A stretch of 64,000 nucleotides of DNA from Solwaraspora sp. WMMD792 (GTDB lineage: Bacteria; Actinomycetota; Actinomycetes; Mycobacteriales; Micromonosporaceae). Under the pieces are notes generated by a model, which made no database searches, was not told where the DNA came from, and saw only the letters and a program-made list of their open reading frames with translations. This document shows positions 16,812 through 26,178 of this stretch, piece after piece (within the stretch, counting starts at the first letter, position 1; each line of letters begins with the position of its first letter). A program made the position numbers and the translations under genes. Location: the NCBI RefSeq assembly GCF_029626105.1, contig NZ_JARUBH010000009.1:992001-1056000 (forward strand). Direction: 5' to 3'.

Positions 16812-19800
16812 TCAGCCGCGTAACCGCAGTCCACGCGGGGTGGTCCGGAAGCCGGCGGCGGCCAGCGCCGTCCGCAGTGGGGAGCTGTGCACCCGCTCCC
16901 CGTCGGCGCGTTCGACCGAGATGGTGCCGAGCGCCCCGGCGCTCACCGCGCCGGCCAGCGCTCGGGCCGCCGCCTCGAGCCGCTGTCCGTCCTGAGTGAA
17001 GCAGAGCAGACTGCGACCGCCGCGTTCGACGTAGAGCGCCGCCTCCGCGTCGACCAGGACCACCAGCGCCCCGGCCTTGCGCCCGGGTCGGTGCCCCGCC
17101 GTCGACTCGTCGGCGCTGTCCACCGGGCGCTGCGGCCAGGGCAGTGCCGCGCCGTACGGGTTCGCCGGATCGGCTGCCGCCAGCACCACTGTCTCGGGCT
17201 GCCGGCGGGGCGCCGGATCGGAGCCGGCGAGTTCCCGCAGCCGGTCCACCGCACCGGGTACGGCGAACTGGGCCGCACCGAGCCCGTCGATGAAGTAGCC
17301 TCGGCGGGCCGCGCCGCGTTCCTCCAGTGCGGCCAGCACCGGGTACACCGCGGCGAACCCACCCGGCTGTCCCTCAGCGGCGACCGCTCCCCGGGTCACC
17401 ACCCCGTGCCGTTCGAGCAGTACGTCGGCGGCGAGCGCCGCCCGTCGGGTCGGGTCGGGGTCACGTGGTGGCAGCAGCGACCACCGACCGGCCAGCTGCG
17501 GCGCGGCGGTACGGGCGACGAACTCCCGACCGACCCGCCGGGCCCGGCCCCGCGGCCCAGCGGCGGTGCGCACCCGCTGTGTCGGTCGTGGACCGAGTAC
17601 GGCCCGCAGTGGCGCCAGCGTGTCGTTGGTCAGCCAGCCGGCCCACACCAGGTCCCAGATCGCCGTCTCGATCCGCCCGGCCGGATCGGCGTCGACGGCG
17701 GGCGTCCCGCCAGCGGTGTCGGCGGGGGGTGCGACGCCAGCGGTGTCGGCGAGCGCCGCGCCGGCCCGGTCGGCCAGCTGCCGGAAGAACAATGCCTGCT
17801 CGTCGGCGAGGGCGGCGAGCACCGCCTCGTGCACCGGAGTCAGCGTGAGCGCCGGGTCCGGCGGCGGCAGCAGCAGCGGTGCGGTCTCCGTGAACACCAA
17901 CCGGATCCAGCCGTCACCGGAGCCGACCGCGCCGGCACCGGACCAGGTGACCTCACCGGAGGCGCAGAGCTCGTCCAGGTATGCGGGGGAGTAGTCGGCC
18001 ACCCGGGCGGGCAGGATCAGCCGTTCCACCGCGCCGGCCGGCAGGGCCGCTCCCTGCAGTTGCTCGACGGCGGCCGCCACCCCGTCGACCCCGCGACCCG
18101 GGCCGGCGACCTGCTGCCACCGGGGAAGGAACCGGACCAGGGCGGTGGCCGGCACCGGCTCGATCTCGCGGCGCAGCGCCGCGAGCGAGCGGCGCCGCAG
18201 CAGCCGCAGCACGTCGGCGTCGCACCACTCGGTGCCGGCCCGGTCCGGGGTGAACTCACCGGCCACGATCCGCCCGGTCGCGGCGAGCCGCCGCAGGGTC
18301 TGTTCGACGACGAAGGCGCCCAACCCGAACCGGGCGGCGCACCCGACGGTGTCGAACGGCCCCCGGGTACGGGCGTAGCGGGCGACCAGGTCGCCGAGGG
18401 GGTCGGCCACCGGGGCGAGGTACGCCGCGGCGACGCCCACCGGCAGCGCGACACCGAGCGCGTCGCGCATCCGGCTGGCGTCCTCCACCGCGATCCACCG
18501 CTCCTGCCCGGCGATCCGCACCCGCAGCGCGCGCCGGGCCTGGGCCAGCTCGGCCGGCCAGCCCGGGTCGATCTGCCGGGCCCGCAACTCGGCGTCGGAC
18601 AGGTCGCCGACGACCCGCAGCAACTCGGCCAGGTCCTCGGCGTCGCGTACCCGGCGGTGTCCGTCCAGCCACTGCAGCTGCCGGTGGGTCTCGTCGAGCA
18701 CGGCCGGGTCGAGCAGTTCCCGCAGCTCGACCCGGCCGAGCAGCTCGCCGAGCAACGTCGAGTCGAGGCTCAGCGCGGCGGCCCGGCGCTCGGCCAGCGG
18801 CAGGTCCCCTTCGTAGAGGAACGCTCCGACGTAGCCGAACAGCAGGGAACGGGCGAACGGCGACGGTCGGGGTGTCTCGACCTCCACCAGCCGCAGCCGC
18901 CGTGCCGCCAGGTCACCCATCAGCCCGGCCAACGCCGGCATGTCGAAGACGTCCCGCAGACATTCCCGCGCCGCCTCCAGGGTGATCGGGAAGTCGGTGA
19001 ACTCGCGGGCCACGTCGAGCAGTTGGGCGGCGCGTTGCCGCTGCTGCCACAGCGGCTGCCGCCGTCGCGGATCCCGGCGCGGCAGCAGCAGCGCCCGGGC
19101 GGCGCATTCCCGGAACCGGGCGGCGAACAGGGCCGACCCGCCGACGGCTGTTTCGACGAGCTGGCTGAGCTCGTCGCTGTCGAAGGCGACCAGATCGGCG
19201 CCGGGTGGGGTGTCGGCCATCTCGGGCAGGCGGACCACGATGCCGTCGTCGGCGGGCAGCACCTGGGCGTCGACGCCGTACCGCTCGCTGATCCGGTGCC
19301 CGATCGCCAGCGCCCACGGGGCGTTGACCTGGGCACCGAAGACGCTGTGCACGACCAGCCGCCAGTCGCCGAGTTCGTCGTGGAACCGTTCGACGACGAC
19401 CGTCCGGTCGTCCGGCAGGCTGCGGGCGGCGGCGCGCTGGTCGTCGAGGTAGCGCAGCAGGTTGTCGGCGGCCCAGTCGTCCAGACCGGACGACAGCAGC
19501 CCGGCGCGGGCGGCGGTCGGGTCCTGCCGGCTGACCTGGCGCAGCCGGGCGCCCAGCGCCCGGCCCAGCTCGACCGGGCGACCGGGTTGGTCGCCTTTCC
19601 AGAACGGCATCCGGGCCGCCTGGCCCGGGGCGGGGGTGACCAGCACCCGGTCCGGGGTGATCTCCTCGATCCGCCACGACGTCGCACCGAGCAGGAAGAC
19701 GTCGCCGACCCGGGACTCGTAGACCATCTCCTCGTCGAGCTCGCCGACCCGCACGGGTCGTTCGGCCCCGGCCAAAAAGACACCGAACAGGCCGCGGTCC

Positions 19801-21452
19801 GGGATCGTGCCGCCACTGGTGACGGCCAGCCGCTGCGCGCCCGGCCGCCCGGTGAGCAGGTCGGCGTCGCGGTCCCAGAGCAGCCGGGGCCGCAGCTCGG
19901 CGAACGCGGTCGACGGGTACCGGCCGGAGAGCATGTCCAGCACCGCGTGCAGCGCCGAGTCGGGCAGTTCGGCGTACGGGGCCGCGCCGCGCACCAGCGT
20001 CGCCAACGCGTCGACCGGCCACGGATCGAGCGACACCATCGCGACGATCTGCTGGGCGAGTACGTCGAGCGGGTTGCGCGGATACCGCAGCTGCTCGATC
20101 GCGCCGCGGACCATCCGCTCGCTGACCACCGCACAGGCCAGCAGGTCGCCACGGTGCTTGGGCAGGATCACCCCGTGCGACAGCGCGCCCACCTGGTGCC
20201 CGGCCCGGCCGATCCGCTGCAGGCCGGCGGCGACACTCGGCGGTGCCTCGATCTGTACGACAAGGTCGACCGCACCCATGTCGATGCCGAGCTCCAGGCT
20301 GGAGGTGGCGATCACCGCCGGCAGTTGGCCGGACTTCAACGCCTCTTCGATCTGCTGCCGTTCGGAGCGCGACACGCTGCCGTGGTGGGCGCGGGCGATC
20401 ACTGCCGGGGCGCCGTGCGCGGTGTCCGACTGGGCCATGATCTCCGCCGGCATCCGGGTACTGGACCGCCGGTCGCTGTCGCGGTCGCCGCCGGGCGGGC
20501 CGGACTGCTGGTCCGTGCCGTCCGCCCGGCCTGCGGCGAGTTCGTTGAGCCGGGCGCAGAGCCGTTCCGCCGAGCGCCGGGAGTTGGTGAACACGATGGT
20601 CGACCGGTGCCGCCGGATCAGGTCGAAGACGCGTTCCTCGACCGCCGGCCAGATCGACCGGCCGGCCGGCGGCGGACCATCGGGGTCGTCCTGCGCCGAC
20701 TCGCGTTCGTCCAGCTGGTCGAGATCCGGCACCGGCACCTGGACGCTGACCTCGATGGTCTTGGTCGTGGCCGGGGCGACCACCTGCACGGGCTGACGGC
20801 CACCGAGGAACTGGGCGGTCTCCTCGATCGGCCGGACCGTGGCGGACAGGCCGATCCGCTGGGCGGGTGCCGGCAGCAGCGCGTCCAACCGCTCCAGCGA
20901 CAACGCCAGGTGCGCGCCGCGTTTGGTGCCGGCGACCGCGTGCACCTCGTCGACGATGACCGTACGCACGCCGCGCAGCGACTCCCGGGCGGCCGAGGTG
21001 AGCAGCAGGAACAGCGACTCGGGAGTGGTGATGAGGATGTCCGGCGGTTGCCGGAGGAAGGCGCGTCGCTGATCGGCCGGGGTGTCGCCGGTGCGGATGC
21101 CGACGGTCACCTGCGGCGCCGGAGCACCGATGCGGGCGGCGGCCTGGCCGATGCCGACCAGCGGGGTACGTAGGTTGCGGTCGACGTCGACCGCGAGTGC
21201 CTTGAGCGGGCTCAGGTAGAGCACCCGGCACCGCAGCCGCGGATCGTCGGGAGCGGGCGAGCGGGTCAACTGGTCCAGGGACCAGAGGAACGCGGCGAGG
21301 GTCTTGCCGGATCCGGTGGGTGCGACCACCAGGGCGTGCCGGCCGTCGCTGATCGCCTCCCACGCGCCGGTCTGCGCGGCGGTCGGCGCGGCGAAAGCGG
21401 CGGAGAACCACTCCCGGGTGGCCGCCCCGAAGCGCTCCAACACCGCGGTCAT
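16812..21452 (-). CDS. lhr: Lhr-family ATP-dependent helicase
   Basis: A 1546-residue superfamily 2 helicase of the large-helicase-related type, which moves 3' to 5' on DNA and prefers RNA:DNA hybrids. The Lhr core occupies about the first 870 residues: Walker A APTGSGKT (Lys50), VDEVHAV as the DEAH box, a RecA2 domain with LELGIDMGAVDLVVQIE, and LQRIGRAGHQ as motif VI. The winged helix and Lhr-specific domain follow. The remaining 650 residues are the long C-terminal domain of bacterial Lhr. The start is ATG 21452. The best ribosome site (GGAGGG) is 27 bases upstream because of a 20-bp duplication that creates a short upstream frame ending in ATGA. Mycobacterial lhr is DNA-damage induced and neighbours nei. 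Confidence 0.93.
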   Translation of the reverse strand: MTAVLERFGAATREWFSAAFAAPTAAQTGAWEAISDGRHALVVAPTGSGKTLAAFLWSLDQLTRSPAPDDPRLRCRVLYLSPLKALAVDVDRNLRTPLVGIGQAAARIGAPAPQVTVGIRTGDTPADQRRAFLRQPPDILITTPESLFLLLTSAARESLRGVRTVIVDEVHAVAGTKRGAHLALSLERLDALLPAPAQRIGLSATVRPIEETAQFLGGRQPVQVVAPATTKTIEVSVQVPVPDLDQLDERESAQDDPDGPPPAGRSIWPAVEERVFDLIRRHRSTIVFTNSRRSAERLCARLNELAAGRADGTDQQSGPPGGDRDSDRRSSTRMPAEIMAQSDTAHGAPAVIARAHHGSVSRSERQQIEEALKSGQLPAVIATSSLELGIDMGAVDLVVQIEAPPSVAAGLQRIGRAGHQVGALSHGVILPKHRGDLLACAVVSERMVRGAIEQLRYPRNPLDVLAQQIVAMVSLDPWPVDALATLVRGAAPYAELPDSALHAVLDMLSGRYPSTAFAELRPRLLWDRDADLLTGRPGAQRLAVTSGGTIPDRGLFGVFLAGAERPVRVGELDEEMVYESRVGDVFLLGATSWRIEEITPDRVLVTPAPGQAARMPFWKGDQPGRPVELGRALGARLRQVSRQDPTAARAGLLSSGLDDWAADNLLRYLDDQRAAARSLPDDRTVVVERFHDELGDWRLVVHSVFGAQVNAPWALAIGHRISERYGVDAQVLPADDGIVVRLPEMADTPPGADLVAFDSDELSQLVETAVGGSALFAARFRECAARALLLPRRDPRRRQPLWQQRQRAAQLLDVAREFTDFPITLEAARECLRDVFDMPALAGLMGDLAARRLRLVEVETPRPSPFARSLLFGYVGAFLYEGDLPLAERRAAALSLDSTLLGELLGRVELRELLDPAVLDETHRQLQWLDGHRRVRDAEDLAELLRVVGDLSDAELRARQIDPGWPAELAQARRALRVRIAGQERWIAVEDASRMRDALGVALPVGVAAAYLAPVADPLGDLVARYARTRGPFDTVGCAARFGLGAFVVEQTLRRLAATGRIVAGEFTPDRAGTEWCDADVLRLLRRRSLAALRREIEPVPATALVRFLPRWQQVAGPGRGVDGVAAAVEQLQGAALPAGAVERLILPARVADYSPAYLDELCASGEVTWSGAGAVGSGDGWIRLVFTETAPLLLPPPDPALTLTPVHEAVLAALADEQALFFRQLADRAGAALADTAGVAPPADTAGGTPAVDADPAGRIETAIWDLVWAGWLTNDTLAPLRAVLGPRPTQRVRTAAGPRGRARRVGREFVARTAAPQLAGRWSLLPPRDPDPTRRAALAADVLLERHGVVTRGAVAAEGQPGGFAAVYPVLAALEERGAARRGYFIDGLGAAQFAVPGAVDRLRELAGSDPAPRRQPETVVLAAADPANPYGAALPWPQRPVDSADESTAGHRPGRKAGALVVLVDAEAALYVERGGRSLLCFTQDGQRLEAAARALAGAVSAGALGTISVERADGERVHSSPLRTALAAAGFRTTPRGLRLRG

Positions 21453-21478
21453 CGCTGGAACACCGCGGTCATCGCTGG
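21439..21478. repeat. 20-bp perfect tandem duplication over the lhr start
   Basis: Two identical 20-base units lie head to tail (21439-21458 and 21459-21478). Each contains an ATG in lhr orientation. The duplication moves the GGAGGG site away from the real start and creates an upstream frame. Confidence 0.95.
21449..21472 (-). CDS. Seven-codon upstream frame coupled to lhr
   Basis: On the minus strand GGAGGG is followed 7 bases later by ATG 21472. The frame reads MTAVFQR and stops at TGA 21451-21449, overlapping the lhr ATG (21452-21450) as ATGA. It results from the 20-bp duplication. Ribosomes would load on this frame and reach lhr by re-initiation. It is a leader rather than a functional peptide, and could be an assembly artefact. 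Confidence 0.4.
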   Translation of the reverse strand: MTAVFQR

Positions 21479-21595
21479 TCCCTCCATCGGTACATCCGGC
21501 TGCCGGCGTGAACCATCCTGCCCGCCGGGTACGACGAAGCTGGGCCGCCCGGGCGACCCGGATCCACAAATTCGAGTGGAACCGGCAGGTCTGGC

Positions 21596-21625
21596 TTGCC
21601 CGACTTAGTAGTTATGGAGTAACTT
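21596..21625 (+). promoter_or_regulatory. Possible promoter of the 113-residue gene
   Basis: TTGCCC (21596-21601) and TAACTT (21620-21625) with 18 bases between lie 35 bases before ATG 21660. The block is AT-rich. Confidence 0.4.
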
Positions 21626-21659
21626 TCCGTCATCGTCCGATCTCTCAAGGAGTACCTCC

Positions 21660-22001
21660 ATGCCCGTTGTCGAGCGCGGCCTCCACCACGACACGGAGGT
21701 TCTACTCCGGAAGGTGGACGGACTGGTGGCCCTGCTGCGGCTGCGGCACCACCGGCTCGACCCGGCGGCGGTGGACCGGTTCGCCGACACCCTGCGGGCC
21801 CTGGTCGTCGACAGCGGATCGGCGAGCGCCGCCGACCGGGCGCGGGTACGCGCCACCGTGCACTACCACATGCTGCTGGCCAGCCGACGAGGTCTGCTGC
21901 CGCTCGCCGACGTGCCCGCACCCGCCGGACCCGCGACGCCGGCCCGCCCGGCGATGCCCGCCGCGACGGCGACGGCTCCCACCGAACCAGCCGGCACATG
22001 A
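21660..22001 (+). CDS. Small protein of unknown function
   Basis: A 113-residue protein I do not recognise. ATG 21660 follows AAGGAG (21648-21653) at ideal spacing, and codon use is normal, so it is probably real. Residues 1-78 are predicted helical, with heptad-like leucines (TEVLLRKVDGLVALLRLRHHRLDP, then VDRFADTLRALV and RVRATVHYHMLLASR). The last 30 residues are Pro/Ala-rich and look disordered. There is no signal peptide or membrane segment. It stands alone, divergent from lhr, with a plausible promoter. Confidence 0.65.
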   Translation: MPVVERGLHHDTEVLLRKVDGLVALLRLRHHRLDPAAVDRFADTLRALVVDSGSASAADRARVRATVHYHMLLASRRGLLPLADVPAPAGPATPARPAMPAATATAPTEPAGT

Positions 22002-22166
22002 CGGTAACCGTACGGTAATCACCGAATCTGCTTTGATCGCTTACCATCCAAGCTCCGGGAACCGGCGACGTCCAGGCCCGGCCACCGCCCGGCGGGCCCG
22101 GCCAGCCAGGCGGCCGGCACCGGGAGACCGGTAGGCTGGCGGGGATCGACAGCGGAGGGGGCACGG

Positions 22167-22613
22167 ATGGCACAGCTGCGCCACCTCCCGGCTCCGCGCA
22201 GGATCGCCGTCGTTCTACTCGTCCTGCTCACCGTCACCGCCGTGCACGGTGCCGCCTCGGTCGCCGTACCAGCCGTCGCCGTCGCCGCCGGGCCGGCCTC
22301 CATCGGAGCCGCGCTGCTGCACCAGACCGTCTCGCCCGGTGGTCGCAACTGCGTTGACGACGCCGACCACCGGCAGCAGCAGAGCGTGTCGGCCCGGCCC
22401 GGCCCGGCCGGCGACGACCACGGCACTCCGACCGGTGCCGTCGCCACGCCAACCTGGTCCGCCGCGCCAGCCGCCACCGGCCAGGCGGCCCGGTCGTCGG
22501 CCGCCGGTCCGCTCCTGCACCACGGCACCCGACCCTGCTCCAGCCGGGCACCACCCGACCAGCTGGCGGCGCAGCTGACCACCGTGGCCGCACACCTGCC
22601 CATTCTCGACTGA
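22167..22613 (+). CDS. Secreted protein of unknown function
   Basis: A 148-residue predicted secreted protein. ATG 22167 follows GGAGGGG. The N-terminus is a clear signal peptide: MAQLRHLPAPRRIAVV, a hydrophobic core, and an Ala-rich cleavage region near residues 25-42. The mature part has only two cysteines (in GGRNCVDDAD and TRPCSSRAP), and is rich in A, P, S, T and H with little predicted structure. A TAGGCT at 22132-22137 could be its -10. I find no family resemblance. The weak composition leaves some doubt that it is a gene, but the start region is strong. Confidence 0.5.
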   Translation: MAQLRHLPAPRRIAVVLLVLLTVTAVHGAASVAVPAVAVAAGPASIGAALLHQTVSPGGRNCVDDADHRQQQSVSARPGPAGDDHGTPTGAVATPTWSAAPAATGQAARSSAAGPLLHHGTRPCSSRAPPDQLAAQLTTVAAHLPILD

Positions 22614-22793
22614 ACCGGGCCACCGAACCGGCGGAGTCCGAGGCCGGACGTCCCGAGCCTCCGCCAATTCCACGTCACCCCCCGCCACGGCCGCGACGCG
22701 CCGTCCGGCGTTCCTCTCCCGCCGGGCGGGCAAGCCCGGCAACGGACCCGTGCCGACGCGTGGGCCCGCGACGACACCTACCTGGAGCCGTGC

Positions 22794-25691
22794 GTGCTGG
22801 TATTGCTCATCGTCCACCTGGTGACGGCGCTCGTGGCGCCGGTGCTGGTCCGCTGGTGGGGTCCGCGTGCCTGCTACCTGCTGGCCGCCGCGCCCGGTGC
22901 CGCCGCCGGCTGGGCACTGGCCAACACCGGTGCGGTTCGCGACGGTGCCACGCTCGACGAGACGTACCGGTGGGTGCCGCAGCTCGGCCTCGACCTGACG
23001 TTTCGGGTCGGCACCCTGTCCTGGCTCATGGTGCTGCTGGTCGGCGGCGTCGGAGCCCTGGTCCTGATCTACTGCGCCCGTTACTTCGCGCCGGGTGAGC
23101 CCGGCCTCGGCCGATTCACCGCGAACTTCGTCGGATTCGCCGGAGCCATGCTCGGTCTGGTCCTCGCCGACGACCTGATCCTGCTCTACGTCTTCTGGGA
23201 GCTGACCACCGTCTTCTCCTACCTGTTGATCGGCCACCACCCGGAGAAGCGGGCCAGCCGCCGGGCCGCGGCCCAGGCGCTGATCGTGACCACCCTGGGC
23301 GGCCTGGCGATGCTCGTCGGGTTCATCATGCTCGGCGAGCAGGCCGGCACCTACCGCTGGTCGCAGATCGCGGCCAGCCCACCGCCGGAGGGCGGCTACC
23401 TGGCCGTCGCGCTGGTGCTGGTCCTCGTCGGTGCGCTGGCCAAGTCGGCGATCTTCCCGTTCAGCTTCTGGCTGCCCTCGGCGATGGCCGCGCCCACCCC
23501 GGTCAGCGCCTACCTGCACGCCGCCGCCATGGTGAAGGCCGGCATCTACCTGGTGGCCCTGTTGTCACCGGTGTACGCGGGCAACCCCTGGTGGTACTGG
23601 TTGATCGTCACCACCGGCACCGCCACCATGCTGGTCGGCGGCTGGGCGGCGCTGCGCCAGACCGACCTCAAGCTGCTGCTGGCGTACGGGACCGTGAGCC
23701 AGCTCGGTCTGCTGGTGGTGGTGACCGGCGCGGGTGAACGCGGCCCGGCGCTGGCCGGGGCGACGATGCTGCTCGCCCACGCCCTGTTCAAGGCGACCCT
23801 GTTCCTGGTGGTCGGCATCGTCGACCGGTGCGCCGGCACCCGCGACCTCACCGAGCTGAGCGGGCTGGGTCGACGGATGCCGGCGGTCGCGGTGGCCGCC
23901 ACGCTCGCCGCCGCGTCGATGGCCGGGGTGCCGCCGCTGCTCGGCTTCGTCGGCAAGGAGGCGGTGCTGGAGGCGTTCGCCCCGGACCCGGTCGTGTTGG
24001 CGCTGATCGTCCTCGGCTCGGTGCTCACCACCGCGTACAGTGCCCGGTTCATCTGGGGCGCGTTCGCCGGCAAGCCCGGTCGGGAGCCGACCGCCGCCGC
24101 GCCGGTCGGCCCGGTGTTCGTGCTGCCGGTCGGCGTACTGGCGCTGCTCGGTCTGCTGCTCGGGCCGGCGGCCGGCGTCGTCGACACGGTGCTCACCCCG
24201 TACGCCGGGCTGTTCGGTCCGGGTGACTACCACCTGGCGCTGTGGCACGGGTTCACCCCCGCGCTCGGGCTGTCCCTGGTCGCGCTCGTCGGCGGCGCCG
24301 CGCTGTTCCTGGCCCGGGAACGGGTGGCCGCCGTGCAGCGGCGGCTGCGGGCGCCGACCGACGGGGCGACCAGTTACGCCCAGGCGACCCACCTGCTGGA
24401 CCGGATCTCGGTGGAGGTCACCGGTGCCACCCAGCGCGGATCGCTGCCGCAGTACCTCGGCATCATCCTGCTGGTGCTGGTCACCGTGCCCGGTGGAGCG
24501 TTGCTGGTGACCCGGCCGTGGACCGGGCAGTGGCGCTGGTACGACACGCCGGTGCAGATCGCGGTGGCCGCTGTCCTGGTGGTCGCCGCGATCGCCACGG
24601 TCCGGGCGCAACGCCGACTGAAGGCCGTCATCCTGGCCGGAGTGACCGGGTACTGCACCGCGTTGATGTTCGTCCTGCACGGCGCACCCGACCTGGCGCT
24701 CACCCAGTTCCTCGTCGAGACGATCACCATCGTGGTGTTCGTCCTGGTGGTCCGTCGGCTGCCGATCTACTTCTCGGAACGTCCACTGCGTTCCAGCCGG
24801 TACGCGCGGATCGCCCTCGGCGTCGTCGTCGGCGTGGTGATGTCCGGCATGGCGATGGCGGCGGTCGGCAACCGGGACGCGGCACCCGTCTCGGCGGCCT
24901 ACCCCGAACAGGCGGTGGAGTACGGCGGCGGGCGCAACGTGGTGAACGTGACGCTGGTCGACATCCGGGCCTGGGACACCATGGGGGAGATCTCGGTGCT
25001 GGTCGTCACGGCGACCGGCGTGGCCAGCCTGGTGTTCCTGCGGCCGCGTACCGGTCCGGGCCCACGCCGGGTCGGCGCCGCGACCGCGGCCGGCCACGGT
25101 GGTCGGCCGGGCGGCCCGTCCCCGCCGGCCCGGTCCCGGCGCCAGCGGATCTGGCTACGGGGCGGCGCGACCCAGACCCCGCGGGGCCGGTCGATCATCT
25201 TCGAGGTCGTCACCCGGCTGCTGTTCCACGCCATCCTGGTCTACTCGATATTCCTGCTCTTCTCCGGCCACAACGCGCCCGGTGGCGGGTTCGCCGGCGG
25301 GCTGGTGGCCGGGCTGGCGCTGGCGGTGCGCTATCTCGCCGGTGGCCGCCACGAACTCAACGAGGCGGCACCGGTGGACGCCGGGTTGGTGCTGGGCGTC
25401 GGTCTGTTCCTGGCGATCGGGGCCGGGCTGAGCCCGATCCTGGTCGGCGCCGACGTGCTGCAGAGCGCCATCGTGGACCTGCACCTGCCGGTGATCGGCG
25501 ACGTCCACCTGGTCACCTCGCTCTTCTTCGACGTGGGCGTCTACCTGATCGTGGTGGGTCTGGTCCTGGACATCCTGCGCAGCCTCGGTGCCGAGGTCGA
25601 CCGGCAGATCGCGCGGTCCGCCGAACCGGACGTCGAGGTGGACGACACCCCGCAGGGCAGGCTCGACCGGGTCGCCGGAGGAAGGAGCTGA
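22794..25691 (+). CDS. mrpA: Na+/H+ antiporter subunit A with fused MrpB domain
   Basis: A 965-residue subunit of the Mrp (Mnh/Sha) cation/proton antiporter, related to NuoL of complex I. GTG 22794 follows GGAG. Residues of about 1-480 are the NuoL-like membrane core with the conserved motifs LGLVLADDLILLYVFWELTTVFSYLLIG and AKSAIFPFSFWLPSAMAAPTPVSAYLHAAAMVKAG, including the key Glu and Lys residues. Residues of about 540-720 match the NuoJ-like part (AVILAGVTGYCTALMFVLHGAPDLALTQFLVET). The last 150 residues form an MrpB domain (RLLFHAILVYSIFLLFSGHNAPGGGFAGGLV), so no separate mrpB is needed. It is the first gene of the six-gene mrp operon, whose antiporter extrudes Na+ and helps pH homeostasis. 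Confidence 0.93.
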   Translation: MLVLLIVHLVTALVAPVLVRWWGPRACYLLAAAPGAAAGWALANTGAVRDGATLDETYRWVPQLGLDLTFRVGTLSWLMVLLVGGVGALVLIYCARYFAPGEPGLGRFTANFVGFAGAMLGLVLADDLILLYVFWELTTVFSYLLIGHHPEKRASRRAAAQALIVTTLGGLAMLVGFIMLGEQAGTYRWSQIAASPPPEGGYLAVALVLVLVGALAKSAIFPFSFWLPSAMAAPTPVSAYLHAAAMVKAGIYLVALLSPVYAGNPWWYWLIVTTGTATMLVGGWAALRQTDLKLLLAYGTVSQLGLLVVVTGAGERGPALAGATMLLAHALFKATLFLVVGIVDRCAGTRDLTELSGLGRRMPAVAVAATLAAASMAGVPPLLGFVGKEAVLEAFAPDPVVLALIVLGSVLTTAYSARFIWGAFAGKPGREPTAAAPVGPVFVLPVGVLALLGLLLGPAAGVVDTVLTPYAGLFGPGDYHLALWHGFTPALGLSLVALVGGAALFLARERVAAVQRRLRAPTDGATSYAQATHLLDRISVEVTGATQRGSLPQYLGIILLVLVTVPGGALLVTRPWTGQWRWYDTPVQIAVAAVLVVAAIATVRAQRRLKAVILAGVTGYCTALMFVLHGAPDLALTQFLVETITIVVFVLVVRRLPIYFSERPLRSSRYARIALGVVVGVVMSGMAMAAVGNRDAAPVSAAYPEQAVEYGGGRNVVNVTLVDIRAWDTMGEISVLVVTATGVASLVFLRPRTGPGPRRVGAATAAGHGGRPGGPSPPARSRRQRIWLRGGATQTPRGRSIIFEVVTRLLFHAILVYSIFLLFSGHNAPGGGFAGGLVAGLALAVRYLAGGRHELNEAAPVDAGLVLGVGLFLAIGAGLSPILVGADVLQSAIVDLHLPVIGDVHLVTSLFFDVGVYLIVVGLVLDILRSLGAEVDRQIARSAEPDVEVDDTPQGRLDRVAGGRS

Positions 25692-25692
25692 C

Positions 25693-26178
25693 ATGCCGCC
25701 CAACATCGTGCTCGTCCTGACCGTCGGGGTGCTCTTCGCCGCCGGCGTCACCCTGTTGCTGGAACGCAGTCTCACCCGGGTGGTGCTCGGGGTGGTCCTG
25801 CTCGGCAACGGGGCGAACCTGCTGATCCTGCTGGGTGGGCGGCCCGGCGGGGCACCCATCGCCGAGGTGACCGCCGACGAGGAGATGAGCGACCCGCTGC
25901 CGCAGGCGCTCATCCTCACCGCGATCGTGATCACGCTCGGGCTCACCGCGTTCCTGCTCGCCATGGCGTACCGCAGTTGGCTGCTCTTCGGCCACGACGA
26001 GGTCCAGGACGACCTGGAGGACCGGCTCATCGTGCAGCGCGCCCTCGCCGACCAGGGACCTAACGCCGAGGACGACGCCGAGGACAGCGACGACCACGAC
26101 ACCGACCCGATCGACGCGATCGGTGCCCCCCGTACCGCCCCGGCCCGCGCCGGCGATCTCGATCGGAGCGACCCGTGA
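25693..26178 (+). CDS. mrpC: Na+/H+ antiporter subunit C (NuoK-like)
   Basis: A 161-residue subunit with three membrane helices (LVLTVGVLFAAGVTLLLE, VVLGVVLLGNGANLLILLGG, LILTAIVITLGLTAFLLAMAY). It matches NuoK and MnhC, including the DPLPQALILTAIVI signature. ATG 25693 comes 1 base after the mrpA stop and has AAGGAG in front. The C-terminal 55 residues are an acidic, cytoplasmic extension (EDDAEDSDDHDTDP) that is longer than usual for MrpC. Its stop overlaps the mrpD start (GTGA). Confidence 0.92.
   Translation: MPPNIVLVLTVGVLFAAGVTLLLERSLTRVVLGVVLLGNGANLLILLGGRPGGAPIAEVTADEEMSDPLPQALILTAIVITLGLTAFLLAMAYRSWLLFGHDEVQDDLEDRLIVQRALADQGPNAEDDAEDSDDHDTDPIDAIGAPRTAPARAGDLDRSDP

Noticed and set aside
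16887-21173. A 1428-codon plus-strand open frame opposite lhr
   Set aside because: It is an antisense shadow of a clear helicase: composition is Arg/Gly/Pro/Gln-rich with no domains, as expected from GC-rich codon bias on the other strand.
24242-25720. A 492-codon plus frame overlapping mrpA
   Set aside because: It is the +1 frame of mrpA, Arg/Gly-rich, with no membrane segments; mrpA itself is fully supported.
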